Shown one piece after another: positions 35,522 through 47,446 of a DNA stretch of 64,000 nt; positions within the stretch are counted from its first letter, which is position 1, and each line of letters opens with the position of its first letter. Under the pieces are notes generated by a model. The model had not been told where the DNA came from, did no database searches, and was given only the letters and a program-made list of their open reading frames with translations. Location of the stretch: contig JABUQX010002590.1 in the NCBI GenBank assembly GCA_015478945.1, positions 37,501 to 101,500 of the forward strand, read 5' to 3'. The DNA is from Trachelipus rathkii (taxonomy: Eukaryota > Arthropoda > Malacostraca > Isopoda > Trachelipodidae). The translations under genes and the position numbers were made by a program.

Positions 35522-36456
35522 GACAGCTATAGGATAGAAGTAATTATATATTATAACCCTTTGTATATAGTTTATCATGTTATTACCACGCTTGGATATT
35601 CCCTTTTTCGTGCTCGTTATGGTGAATTTCATGAGATGTACCTTTCTGGTTCTTTCCTTGAAAATATCTTGCTCGTTTTGTCACTACTAGCTTCGTCGAT
35701 CAAATCTCTCTCTTACGTCTCATCATCTCGTATCTCTCTCTCTCTCTCACGATATTCCTTCGTCCTCTTTATCCTCTATATCTGCGTTCTCGTTTAGGCG
35801 CACTGTCTCTCTCTCTCGTACTCTCTTCTCTCCTGCTCTCTCTTTAAACCAGTTTTTTTTTTTTATGTCGCGGATACGAGATGCCGTTAAATATTTTGAT
35901 CCATATTAATTAAAGTTATTAAAGCCAACGTTGTAATAGAAGGATGTATTTTGCAAGCACTTTGTTACTTATAGTTTGTGTTGCGTCGTTTTTTTTTTTT
36001 TTTTTTTTTATTCTTTTTATTTCGTTTATTTTACATCTTCTTGCCGCGCGATTCGCTCTTCGCAGGCCGACTGACTGTCTGTTGAGTCTGGCACTTTAGA
36101 CAGCGCCTAACTTTACAATCAATGAGTGTCAGTATTTGGTTGTATATCTTTGATTCTATTCGATTTTACCCATATCTGATAGACTCCGAGAAGGACTTAA
36201 GTGGCCACTGTGTGTTGTCTGCGCTATTGTTTCTTTTATTTGTATTGTTTATATCAGGTAAATCCAGTCCTAAATGGCAGTCGTTAACGATTCTCGTTGA
36301 TTGTCATCTTCGGGAGCCAAAAAAAGTGTGTCCACGTAACCATGATAGATCAACTTTTTATTTATTCAGTGTTTGTCTTTTTCTTTGGTAAAACCTCTTA
36401 AACCTATTGGATTGGGATTTCAAATTGAACACTTATTGTTTAATTTCTTTTCTTAT
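35522..36456. other. Unassigned DNA with CT and T-run tracts
   Basis: CT-rich stretches occur around 35730-35850 and T-runs at 35852 and 35990-36010. Open frames 35483-35797 and 36122-36391 have hydrophobic, repeat-biased translations with no family motif. The second contains a TCAG|GTAAAT donor-like site near 36258. No gene is supported. Confidence 0.35.
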
Positions 36457-36511
36457 GTGATTTCTTCAGCTGAACTTAGAAGTATAAATTGTGATTTCTT
36501 CAGCTGAACTT
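36457..36511 (+). repeat. 21-bp direct repeat, 34-bp period
   Basis: GTGATTTCTTCAGCTGAACT followed by T occurs at 36457-36477 and again at 36491-36511, both perfect. Confidence 0.95.
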
Positions 36512-36829
36512 CAAAACAATTTCCTTTCGCCTATGCCCTATGGCACGCTTTAGATTATAGAAATAAAATGGAGTGACGAGTAGAAGAACTAAAGAAGAGC
36601 TATTTAATATTTCGACAACTATACTGAACTATGAGCCAAGAGGAGGTAGTTGTCTTACCTGTGTGAAAAATCAAGGTGTAACTAATTAAGGGCATAATCA
36701 TTTTTGTTTTCCTCATCTATCTATCTATCCCCTTCGTAGACGAATGTATTTTACTTTTGTTTTAGGTAAATATTTAAGCATCGCCCTTTGATGAGGTTAT
36801 ACTCTTCAATGACCGTCATTTCTCCCAGT

Positions 36830-37300
36830 GCCCAAGATATAGGTGGCACTCTATATAAGAAGAAGAATAACCACCAAGATATAGATGGCACTCTGTACAA
36901 AAGAATAGCCCAAGATATAGATGGCACTCTATATAAGAAGAAGAATAACCAAAATATAGATGGCACCCTTATAGTACAGAAGAATAACCCCAAGATATAG
37001 ATGGCACGGGTCGTATATGAAACGAAGAAAAATTCGCGGCAAGAATATAGATGCACTCTAAAGGTGTAAGATTAACCCCCAGATGACGAGATTGGCACTC
37101 TCCGTATATAAAGAAGAAACGTAATAACCCAAGACTATAGTTGAGCACATACATTATTATAATGAAGTAATTATAGCCCTCAAAAATACTCAGATTGGCA
37201 CTCTATGGTACAGAAAAGCATTAATCCCCACAGATATAAATAGATGGCACTCTATAAGGCACCAGAAAAATAACTCCTCATAGCGGATAAATAGTTGCAC
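36830..37300 (+). repeat. 36-42 bp minisatellite decaying rightward
   Basis: The unit core is AGATATAGATGGCACTCT followed by A-rich AAGAAGAATAACC. Early copies at 36835, 36877, 36913, 36952 and 36993 are clear. Later copies around 37046, 37088, 37190 and 37236 accumulate insertions, and the periodicity fades by about 37.4 kb. The plus frame reads a repeated IDGTLYKKKNN and the minus frame a repeated YRVPSISW; neither is a gene. Confidence 0.9.
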
Positions 37301-38340
37301 ATCATAAAATAATATGAAAGAGATATATTAACCACCAAGATATTCGCAGTATGCGCTCTAACACCCGGCACTGTTATTTATATAAGAATATAAACTCGGA
37401 ATGACTTTATTGTGTTAAAATTGCCCACAAAGATAATAGATTATCCGCAACTCACTCTTAATATTAAGGAAAGAATCCACGGTCGTGATAAATATATCAT
37501 GGCACCGCATGTTAAACAAAAGTAAATTTCCCTCACACACAGATAAGATCGGACAACATGTATATGAGAAGATGTAACCTCTTCAACACATTATATATGA
37601 TAGTGCACGCCATATGAGTATAAAGAAATAAGCCCGACAAGAATTAATGCATTGTCAACATTTCTAACGATCGAAACAGTATGAGTATGAATCCGGACGC
37701 AGTTTTGATCCTTTACGGAACATGCTTCTCTTTCCATAAATGTAAATAATAAAGATAAAGAGGGATCTGAAAAACTTGGATGAGAGTCTATATAAGTACT
37801 GTTGGTATAAAGCTTCGACCAGATGACCCGAAATATGGGTTTTTAAGTTTTTCCAAGTTCGCTGATATAAAGGAACATGTTAATTTATACTTACTAAAAT
37901 CAACGTCCAAGGGTATAAGCGGACATCCGTAGTGTAAGCTGAGGATAATCACGTAGGACGATATTGCCGCTTACCGCCCGTGACTGGCCAGAACTTGAAT
38001 CCTATGTTCGCTGATAAGATGAATAGAATAAGTATATTACAAATAAAACTTATATTTTAGTATATTATAAGTTTTCTAGTGGTAATTCAGCTGTGGTTGA
38101 TGTCATGAGCCTTTTTCATAATGAGTAAGTTGGAGATCGAAGCGTGATGATATCCGATAATCTGCATTTCGATGAACATTAGACCTGACAAGTAACGCTG
38201 TGCGGTCTCTTACGTAGAGTCCCTACCAGTTCCGATTGTTATCTCATTTAGTTTTGCGCGAATAGATTAAATTTATAATTTTTTCTGAAGAAGGTTGAAG
38301 TTAGATGAGTCTGACTTTCACTGAATCACATGGTTTTAGT
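37301..38340. other. Unassigned DNA, probably the degenerate continuation of the minisatellite
   Basis: Occasional TGGCAC and AAGAA remnants occur to about 37.7 kb. Nothing else is seen. Confidence 0.35.
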
Positions 38341-38351
38341 AACGCCCCTTC

Positions 38352-38690
38352 TTGAAGTGTGTTTTAATATTCTTTTTGTCTCCTTCGTTACCTTCTACAT
38401 CTCCTCATCCAGCGTCGTCTTCCCCATGGGCGAGTTTGGCATGCCAGGAATGCATTCATTCCCATGCCCTTGAATTTATTATCTGTTTCATAGCCAGTGG
38501 TACGACGCGATCTGCTCAAAGTGGTGTTGCGTTCCGTCGCGCTCCAATGGTGTTCCAACTCAGAAACGCAGTCTCGTCCCAGACCGCGGGGGCCCAGTTC
38601 TTAGAGCGACCGTTCAATTCTGGCTTGATGCCACTTAAGAACAATAAATTTGTAATCATTATACTTCTTGATTATTTGTGTATCATTTAA
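38352..38690 (+). other. Unrecognised open frame with less AT-biased composition
   Basis: A 112-codon plus frame whose middle (38400-38640) is clearly less AT-rich than the flanks. It contains SPWASLACQECIHSHALEF, RRAPMVFQLRNAVSSQTAG and AQFLERPFNSGLMPLKNN. AATAAA occurs at 38641-38646 just inside the end. The start may lie upstream, because the current ATG-like start falls in a T-rich stretch. It may be a repeat-encoded peptide or an exon. I do not recognise a family and give it low weight. Confidence 0.25.
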
Positions 38691-39954
38691 CCCATTAGGT
38701 ATTATGCTGTTAGGTACGGTTATGCTAAATTTTGTTGTAATTAATTTACTAATTAATGTAAAATTAACATTGTCATGTTGGAGGTATGTTTGATAAAGTA
38801 TGAATGGGAATTGTTTTTTTTGTGATCTTGTTAGTTACTTTTACTGGTTATTGCTATCTTAGATAGTGTTACCACTTTTAGTCCTACATAATATGAGTGA
38901 GTGTGGTCCTATATTATTTTCTTAGTGCATGTTACATCATGTTAGCTTTTTATTTAATAGGGAAAACTTTGTTACGTAGGCATACTTTCGCTCTTATAAA
39001 AATATTATGTAATTTATGTTTATATTCACATTTATTTTTGAATTTATATAATGTTATTTATATATTTTAGTTATTAAATAATAATGCTTTAATGTCTCAA
39101 TTGTAATATTAACATTTTTAATCTGTACAGAATATACTTTTCTAAAAGTGTTATTAATTGAATTAAGTGTACGTTTTTGGATGCTATGTTAATAGCTTTA
39201 CATTGTCCAATTAATTTAATTTCTAATTGGGTATCAGTGTATCAAAATAAATATCGAAATTTGAACTTTTAAATTCAAACAAAGGAAGAATTTCCCACTA
39301 TTTTTATTATTTAGTTTTCTTAGTATATTTGCCACCACTCAAAGAAATAGCTCTTTTACTGCTGTACCATATTAACTATTTGAATAAAATTAATCTTTTG
39401 CAATTTTCTATTCCTTTTTGCCAAAAAAAAAGAAAGAAAAATTTAAAGAAAATCAAAGTTTTATTTCTTAATTCAGAGAATGGATGGATAAAACTGTGAA
39501 TAAAAGAGGCTATCGATTTTGGAGCCTCTCATATGAAAAAGGACAAGTTTCCCCATTGTCAAGGAAATACTTTATGAAAAACTTATATCGGCCTATGCTT
39601 TCCCCAAGCAACCAGTATTCACTGTACTTATAGGGTTATGTATAAAAACAATCATAAGAGTTAAATTTCATAAACAGAAAACGAGTAAAAATTTTACTTC
39701 TAATTGTTATTAGATTTTATTTATTTTTATAAATGTTTATATTCTGTATAGCTTCGATTTGAGCATATAATTTTATGATGAAAGCTTATTATTTCATAAA
39801 AAGACATGAACAACTTAAAACAATTTCAACATACTTCATATACATCATAGGTTACCATGATAAAAATTTAGGATTTGATACGCAGAGTTCATGCCAGCGA
39901 TCGCTGAGGTCTGCGCGCGCTAAGGATCCCACTCGCTTAAACACTTAAACTATA
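38691..39954. other. Unassigned AT-rich DNA
   Basis: T-rich then A-rich, no repeats or genes recognised. The left arm of the large inverted repeat begins near 39955. Confidence 0.4.
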
Positions 39955-40565
39955 TCTTACCTCAGAACTCCTCCTTCCTCATTCTTCTGTTATCGCTTAA
40001 AACCCCTGAACAAATTCTATTCCCCACTCCATCCATATCTTCCCTTTATGTTCTTGTCTCTCATTCTTAAGGTTCCTGTTCTTCTCCTCTGTTTTGTGCA
40101 TTCCACGTGCACTTGTCTGTGCGTGTCTTTTTTGTTTTCAAGGGGGACCCACCTCCGGTTTAGTGATTCTCATGGACTCTAACGAAAAAATGCCCGAACC
40201 CGAAAATCTCTCGGACACACCGTGTTCTCCTGCAAGCCGACTCCAACTCCGAGAAAATGCCCCGAACTCCCACCTCTTAACTACATGCTGAAAGTTATCA
40301 TGTCATTGCTACTATCATGTGTTTAAGTAATATAAGCCTGATATACTATGAGTTGAGGCCAGCCGGCTTCCCCTTCACTCAAATCCCATCTTTGTGCGGA
40401 TCTGCTTATCGATAAACGAGAGTGCTTGCGTCTCACCCGGAGCGAGATACGTCATCATATAACGGTAATACTGAAAACAGTCTGAACAAAATTATATCCC
40501 AATAATTATTGTTATTTTAAAGCCTAACGTGTTTCAGAACGAATTTGACCTTGGCGCTAGGGCAC

Positions 40566-40594
40566 CACCCCCTTAGGGGTGACCGTAGGTCACC
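40566..40594 (+). repeat. Double hairpin in IR1 left arm
   Basis: CACCCC-CTTA-GGGGTG (40566-40581) overlaps a perfect 7-bp hairpin GGTGACC-GTA-GGTCACC (40578-40594). The second hairpin has a counterpart in the right arm at 45786-45802 (GTGACC-GTTAA-GGTCAC). Confidence 0.85.
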
Positions 40595-41049
40595 AAAAAA
40601 ACTCGCCAGGAATCAGTTTATCACACACACAATAACTCAAAACTCATGAGAATTATTATCTTATACCATGAATCTCAAAAGAATTTGTATGAATAACTAC
40701 GACAGGCTATTTTCTGAGTAGACTCTATAGTCAACTCCTTTATAGAATGATGTTAAGATCTAGTCGGCGACTCAGAAGCCGTATGCGAAGAAGAAACCCT
40801 CGGGCGGGGAGAGTCTGAAAGTAACAAAGAGTTTCGCGTTGATACCAAATTCGAGAGAAAAACCAGCCCCACAACACCATCAACAGGGAAATACAGTCTT
40901 TTATTATACGTACGTAACTACTCAGTAATACACCTTTCTTGACGAGGTTTTGCCTATCCTCTTATAGAACGGAATATCGAGAGTAACTATGACCTAGTGT
41001 GGTGAATATGCTCCACAAGAATCACCAGACGATGTGTAGTGTATGCGCA

Positions 41050-41150
41050 CGGTCGCGCTCGCGCGGACTCACCCCACATATAGTCATAAATATTGGCGAA
41101 ATAGAATCTACTACCGAGATCTCCCAGACTGAGATAGTGAGTGAGCACCG
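41050..41150 (-). repeat. tRNA-like element in IR1 left arm
   Basis: On the minus strand TATCTCAGTCTGGGAGATC resembles a tRNA D-arm/A-box (TAGCTCAGTxGGTAGAGC). GGGGTGAGTCC about 60 nt further on is a weakened B-box. The right arm has the corresponding TAACTCGGTCGGTAGACGC at about 45417. Probably a SINE head carried in both arms. Confidence 0.3.
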
Positions 41151-42163
41151 CCATTTTTCAAGGCGGCTCAAGCTCGAACTCTTCCATGTTAGGGCTATGA
41201 AATACTGGTAATCTCGGTTTGGAAAGCCAAGATAAGGGTATAATGAAACGAAGGCCGGTCCCCGCGGTTCTCCCAAACGTCTTCGGGGGTAACCCCCCTG
41301 CTCGATTGGGACTCCACATCCGTACCCGACCCCTACAATATGACTAGAAAAATATTTTGGAATACACCACGGATTTCAGAGAAGTCGATCGTATGAACCT
41401 CTCATGTATCAGTAGATTAATTAACATCCCCAAGCTCATATAATCAGACCTATAACTATGTCCTTCATATCCGAAAAAGGGTGGAGGTACATCCCCCAAT
41501 AAAATTTGGAGTTAACTGGAGCACGCATCTACATCAATTCAGCTACTATCATATAAATTATGAGAAGTCATTCTGTAACTACCCAAATCATGAATAAGTA
41601 TAAGATTATTATGACCTGAGATACATGAAAACTTCATAGGGATATATATAGACCTTATCATATTATGAAGTACCCATTATCGTATATGGTATTATATTAC
41701 ATATATCACAGTTCTAACATCCCAAAGTGGATATTCAACCCTGAGCCCACACTAAATTATAAATACTATATAATTAATATTGCTTGATATATATTATATA
41801 TAATTTAAGTAAAATAAATTGATATATATAGGATATATATATTATATATACTATCTGTTCTTATTGATGTATCATTCTGAATTATATAAGCAGTAAAACA
41901 AAAAGAAAAAAAAGAAAAAGCTACAGTATACAAAATATAACACGCCCACACATATTATCAAAAGAATTGAGTTGACGAAAGAAGAAATTTAAAACATTAA
42001 AAAACAATAATGATATCATGAAAAAAAAAAAAAATTTCTCAAACCCATAATAACACTCTATCAACACATGGATCACACAAAACTTTTTAATACAAATACA
42101 TTTTTCAGAATAAAAAAAATTGTGATAAATCCACTTTTAGCTCTCTATAGAGAATTCACATTT

Positions 42164-42480
42164 CTAAAACAAACTAATTAAAAAAAAAACACCCACACCA
42201 CACATATAAAAAAAAATATCCCTATCTTTATTTTCCTTATCTTCCTTTGTATATAACTGAAAAAGCAACCTTACTCTCTTCCTCTTAACCATGACTTTTA
42301 CATTTCTCTCCTCGGTCATTACTTTACTGATCTCAATCCACTTTTTTCTTCGTCTCCCAGTCGATCCACTTCGGTTCCCAACACAACTCACCACTACTAC
42401 ATACGCTTAACACACCAACGAGTTATCATCCATCTCATATTCCCACACAATGACCAAACCCCATCTTCCATCGTACTTCG
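42164..42480 (-). pseudogene. LINE ORF2 C-terminal relic, minus strand, in IR1 left arm
   Basis: On the minus strand the order is GFGHCVG (about 42470-42445), then after a frame change GSTGRRRKKWIEISKVMTEE and RNVKVM (within 42164-42394). This is the typical LINE reverse transcriptase ending: RWFGHV, a variable linker, RGRPKKxWxE, and a (D/E)xxERN stretch. The same tail, independently readable, lies on the plus strand of the right arm. Frameshifts make it non-functional. Upstream reverse transcriptase domains are not visible. Confidence 0.5.
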
Positions 42481-42960
42481 GACTTGCCTTTCTATCATTT
42501 TCCCCTCTCTTCACACCAAACATAGCTCTCAGACTACGCGTTTCTATTCCTCATTTTATTCAATGTCGTTCTAAGCACCCTCTTACAACAGCGCCTTTTA
42601 AGATTGTGCCAAAGCCTGAACCCATTGATACTTTAGAGACTATACCTCTGATTCCCAGGACCCTAGTGCTCACTCACTTATTACCGTTAACACTAGTTAA
42701 CAACACAACCCTCCGAAGACCTAGCGCAACTCAAGACTTAAGTCCTTTCATATCACCCAACGACTAATTGCACCAGGGCCCACCTTTCCTGCCACTGCTA
42801 CTTCAGATTCTCTAATTACTATATAATATATGTACTTACTATATATACCATATATATACTCTTACTACTATATATACTATATATACTCATGTATACTTAT
42901 ATATATACCTATATATATATATTTAATATATACTTATATGAATATATAATATTACTATAG

Positions 42961-43857
42961 AATGTTTACCTTTTTATATTGTCTATTTCGATTAAGATAT
43001 TATTGCCATTGTCCTTCAATAGTGAATTCCGGGATATTCTTTTCGTGGACTGCTGAATTACATTCAAAATATGGCTCGTGTCTCCTCATATTCAATTCGT
43101 GCTTCTGAAGCTTGTGTTACTATATGTACTGCATGTTCTACTCCCTGGCTTTGGCATTGGAGACAAAATAGGTCTTAAGCGGACTCAGATTGCTATAATT
43201 TACGAATAGATCAAGCACTTTTTTAACTTATTACAAACCAAGGTTGGTTCGGTTAAACAAGTTTCTCAAAGAAGTAATCCAATCTATGTCTTTGAATAAT
43301 TTCATTCTGCATTAAAGTTTTAGTGTTTATAATAAAAGCAGTCAATAATCTTCTTGCCGTTGTAGTCTTATCTCTTTCTTGCTTCAATAATACGCTGAAT
43401 ACCTATAATTTTGAGACTCTTTTTCTGGTGTTTACTTATACAGAAGCACAAGTAGATGTATCTTCTCATGCATGAGTCAAAACGTATTTTAAATTATCGT
43501 TTTCTTATGTACATACGCTTCCATAATCCACTGCATAGAATCTTTGTCAGAACCGTTTGTTTTATAGTATGGCTCCATCCAGGTACTAAAATTTAACGAG
43601 CTCCATCAGTCACCCTGAGTTGCGTAAAAATTTCAACGATTTATAAATATCATCACATATATCAGAAGATGTTAGATGATTGAAAGTTTTTTGGAAACTT
43701 CCCCGAAGATCCCTGTTTGCTTTTGTTAGCCATCTGGCATGGAGCTGACACGAGCATATTTTGAATGTATTTCAGTCCCGAAAAGATCTTCCGGAATTCA
43801 ACTATAAAAAGAACAACTGCGGCACTTAATATTCTAAATGGACAGAAAATAGAAAAA
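42961..43857. other. Central spacer of IR1
   Basis: Roughly 900 bp of unassigned sequence between the inverted arms, bounded by AT tracts (about 42820-42960 and 43858-44154). No gene or repeat recognised. Confidence 0.5.
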
Positions 43858-44399
43858 CGTAAATATATTATATATATATATATTATATATATATTATATG
43901 ATATATTTATATAATATATAGTAATTCAAGTTTAAATATATTATTATAATATATATCATATATATAAAATATATACGATATATAACCCAACTAACTCTAC
44001 TTATATATGAATATAATATAATATATACTATAATATATATTATATATATATATAATATATACCCTATACACATATATATATATATATTACTATACTATAC
44101 TATATATTATACAATTAATATTACCCTATATATATATAGTATATATATATATTAAGGAAAAACTAGTTGGGCAAGGCAGAAGTAAGTGGCTGGTTGCAAT
44201 AAATCTTGTTGATATGAAGAGACATAAGTCTTGAGTTGCGCATGGTCCTTTTCAGAGAGGGTGTAGTTGGTTACTAGTGTTAACGTATAGTAGTGAGTCT
44301 ATCTGGTCGGCAATAAGAGGTATAGATCTAAAGTTCAATGTGTTCAGCATATAATAATTTAAATGGACAATCCTTAAGGGCCGTGTTAGAGAGTGTAAA

Positions 44400-44750
44400 A
44401 GAAAAGAATTGATAAAAGAGGAGATGAACGTTATAGAGAGTTAGTATTGTTGATGAAAAGAGATAGGACGCGGGAGGAAAGTAATGATGGGGAGAATAAG
44501 TTGAAAGTACGATGAGAGGGTTTGGTCATGTGGATAAGAATGAGCATTGTATACTTCAGGTGGGTTAAAGCGTTATTATGGTATAGTGTGAGTGTGTTGG
44601 CGGAATCGAACCGGACTGGCTGGAGAATGCCGAAGAAAAAAAAAGTGAGATTGAAGTCAGTAAATAATTGCCCATGGAGGAATGAAAGAAATGTGAGGCA
44701 AAGGCGAAGAAGAAAGGTGCATAACAGGAGTGAAATTAGTGGGGTCTTTT
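44400..44750 (+). pseudogene. LINE ORF2 C-terminal relic, plus strand, in IR1 right arm
   Basis: MRGFGHVDKNE is encoded at 44512-44544, matching the MRWFGHVxRxDE block at the end of many LINE ORF2 proteins. After a frame change, RTGWRMPKKKKVRLKSVNN and RNERNVRQRRRRKVHNR (to about 44735) stand where RGRPKKxWxE...ERN normally occurs. Frames are broken and no reverse transcriptase core is visible upstream, so this is a 5'-truncated dead copy. Confidence 0.55.
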
Positions 44751-45404
44751 AGAGGGGTACATGATTGTGAGGACGCACTTGGGTTTAACGGACATTGAAC
44801 GCCCCACACGACAAGATGCCAACTTAGGAGAACAGGATCCATCGACCAGTCTACTTTGAAGCGAAACAGAGTGGTGAGATTTTACTGATGCGACAAAATT
44901 TCTCGCTAGTAGTATGAAGGGGCGGTAATGAGCCTGTCTTTTCGACATAGATATATATTTATAAGACATATTATTATATTTTATTTTATACTATATAGTA
45001 TATATATATACATATGTATATAATATATATACAGTAATATATATATAATAATATACTATATATATATATTACACTATATATCTATTATATATATATATTA
45101 ATATTATATTAAGATTACTATATAATATATTTATGATGCGCACCAGTTGGATCCACCATCCCTTTTCCCCATTGAAGGAATACGTTTAATTAAGGTGTCT
45201 GTAAGAAACCTTGAATATAATCTACGTGTATGGAAGCTCGACTCGGAATCCGTGGGAAAATTTCCAAAGGTCTGTAGGATGTATATAGAGGGGGGTCACC
45301 ACCGAGAGCGACGTAGCCACTACGCCCTCGTTTATACCCTTAATTGGTTTTCCAAAACCCGAGATTGAAGGTTAAAGCCTAACGGAGGAGTTTAGGCGTG
45401 AGCG

Positions 45405-45485
45405 TGGATGGGACGCAATAACTCGGTCGGTAGACGCATGATTACGTCAGCGCGCAGAGGCCTGAACGTCACCGTTGCGCAAACA
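45405..45485 (+). repeat. tRNA-like element in IR1 right arm
   Basis: TAACTCGGTCGGTAGACGC (about 45417) is a good tRNA A-box/D-arm match. The expected B-box position reads GGCCTGAACGTCACC, which is degraded. Mirror of the element at about 41050-41150. Confidence 0.3.
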
Positions 45486-46467
45486 CGATAACACACATTA
45501 ATTATTATATTATTACATCGGAAGATTTTCGATTTTCCGAAGGAAAAATCGAATCTGTAGTCGAAAAAAAAAACGATCCCTTATTAAGGACTCGTTTTTT
45601 ACGCACTTGGACTCTCGGATTCCCCCGAGGTTTCTTCTTCGCATACTCGGTGATCATGAGGTCCATAATATATTATCCTATAAGGTTTTAGAGTTAACGT
45701 AGTCGCGTCATTTCAAGATTTCACTTGATGTATTAGTGATATTGTGTAGTTGATATAAACTGTAATTCCCTGGCTGAGTTATGCTGTGACCGTTAAGGTC
45801 ACCCACTAAGGGTTTTGCCCCCCTAGCGTCCCAACAAAGGTCAAAATTATCGTGCCTTCGATAATACCACGTTAGGCTTAAAACGTATCGGGCTTAAAAT
45901 TTGAATGGGAGTTATATATGACGTAATCTCGTCGGAGACGAGATTACTTCTCTCTGCGTCCCCCCGTAAGAGGGAGCGCTGTCCTATAAAAATTAAAAGC
46001 AAAAAAATTGATCGAGTAGAAGATTGCAAAACTTCAGAGAAAGGCATTTCGAGGCAATTCCGGATCAAGGTTGCGGAGTCGGATTCCGGAGACGGGAACT
46101 AGTCGGAGTTAGGTTCCGTTTTCGAGAAAGTCCAATGGGATCCACCCACCGCGAGGTGGGTCCCCCCCTTTGAAGAAAAAATAAGAAGAAGAAGAACATG
46201 ACTATGTGACCAAAAAAACAGTAGGAAAAAAGAAAGGAATAGAAGAAGAGAGAGGGCAGAAGGTCAAGGGGAAAGCAGAGCGAAGAGAAGAAAGCGATGA
46301 GATAGAGGAGTTCTGAGGAGATAGGCACAGAACACACGGTCCTGAGCCAAATGCGGTGCCAAGTAATAAACAATTTGTGTACATGATACAATATTTGTGT
46401 CTTTTTATAGGTTATTGGATCTGTAAGATTTCGCAAAAATAATGGTTTCAAAACCATCAAGAAAAAA

Positions 46468-46505
46468 ATTAATAAATAAATAAATAAATAAAATAAATAA
46501 AATTT
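46468..46505 (+). repeat. (AAAT)n microsatellite
   Basis: AATAAATAAATAAATAAA run between IR1 and satellite array 2. Confidence 0.95.
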
Positions 46506-47411
46506 TCTTACACTTTTTATGTTATAATATAACTTACAAAATTTACGTTTTTAATACTACCCTAAAGCAGAAATCACTAAAATCAAGCGCCACACACCAG
46601 CCCCCTCTCACTACACCCTCCCTACCAATCGTGATCTAGTGATCTATTGATTAAGTTCACATTTCGTATGATTTTGGAAAAACATAACATAAAATTCAAG
46701 TCTTATACCAAATAGATAGAGAGGTTGCTAGTAACAAAGTTTTCACATAATAAAGCTTACTTAGCATCCTCTGAACTCAGAAAATAATGTACAGACGACA
46801 ATAACTAACTCTATCTTCAAACAGGAAAAATAAAACGGTCCAACATTAAAACAAAGTTTCACACCAAACAACAGTAAAGTAACCTAACATAGCATCCAAA
46901 AACGTAACTTATTCACACTTTGTCCCAACCATTATCTCAACATAACAATTGTTAAATTGACACTGACAAATAGGTAACTATTTAAACTAAAAATGTTACT
47001 AAACCTGTGTTAATATCATATAGGACCGGTTGAAAGTATGCTAACGTAACAAGTTTTCCTATTAATAAAGCTAACAGTGATTTAACATGAACTAAGAATA
47101 TAATATACCACCGACAAACCTGATCACTTCTTAGGTAAGGAAATAAACAAGTAACAGTTAACAGAAGATCCGTCACTTAACACTCAGTAAAGTAACTAAC
47201 AAGGACTCACAAAAAACACATTCCATTTATGCTTTTATCCAACATATCTCCAACATGACACTGTTAATTTTACATTAACCTGGTACGATAATTAACCAAA
47301 AAAAAATTAGCAGTAAACCGTACCCTAACCAGCAATAAATTACCAATGGGGTAGAAGTACAACAGAGTAAAGTTACTCTCATTAAAGCTAAGCTATGACA
47401 GTTACATTATT

Positions 47412-47413
<2 letters not shown>

Positions 47414-47446
<33 letters not shown>
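47414..47446 (+). repeat. (CA)n microsatellite
   Basis: ACACAC run inside array 2. Confidence 0.95.

Larger units (their letters stand above)
39955..42960 (+). repeat. Giant inverted repeat IR1, left arm
   Basis: Matches the complement of 43.86-46.33 kb at many points in order. CTCAGAACTCCTC (39962) pairs with 46.31 kb. GGGGGACCCACCTC (40140) pairs with GAGGTGGGTCCCCCC (46153). GACCTTGGCGCTAGG (40547) pairs with 45.84 kb and GTATGCGAAGAAGAAACC (40781) with 45.64 kb. AATCTCGGTTTGGAAA (41210) pairs with 45.35 kb. AATGACCAAACCCC (42449) pairs with 44.52 kb. Differences are substitutions and many small indels. The left arm contains a LINE tail and a tRNA-like element, both on the minus strand. 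Confidence 0.75.
43858..46335 (-). repeat. Giant inverted repeat IR1, right arm
   Basis: Inverted counterpart of 39955-42960, with AT tracts at 43858-44154 and 44965-45133 that are longer than their left-arm partners. It carries the LINE tail and tRNA-like element on the plus strand, in the same relative order as the left arm reads on the minus strand. Confidence 0.75.

Noticed and set aside
36751..37056. Repeated YRVPSISW peptide on the minus strand and IDGTLYKKKNN on the plus strand
   Set aside because: Minisatellite units whose length happens to be near a multiple of three; the frame collapses as soon as units vary.
40094..40291. Secreted protein starting MCIPRALVCACLFCF
   Set aside because: Lies at the IR1 left arm; the mirrored right arm gives a different, shifted translation, so the frame is not conserved.
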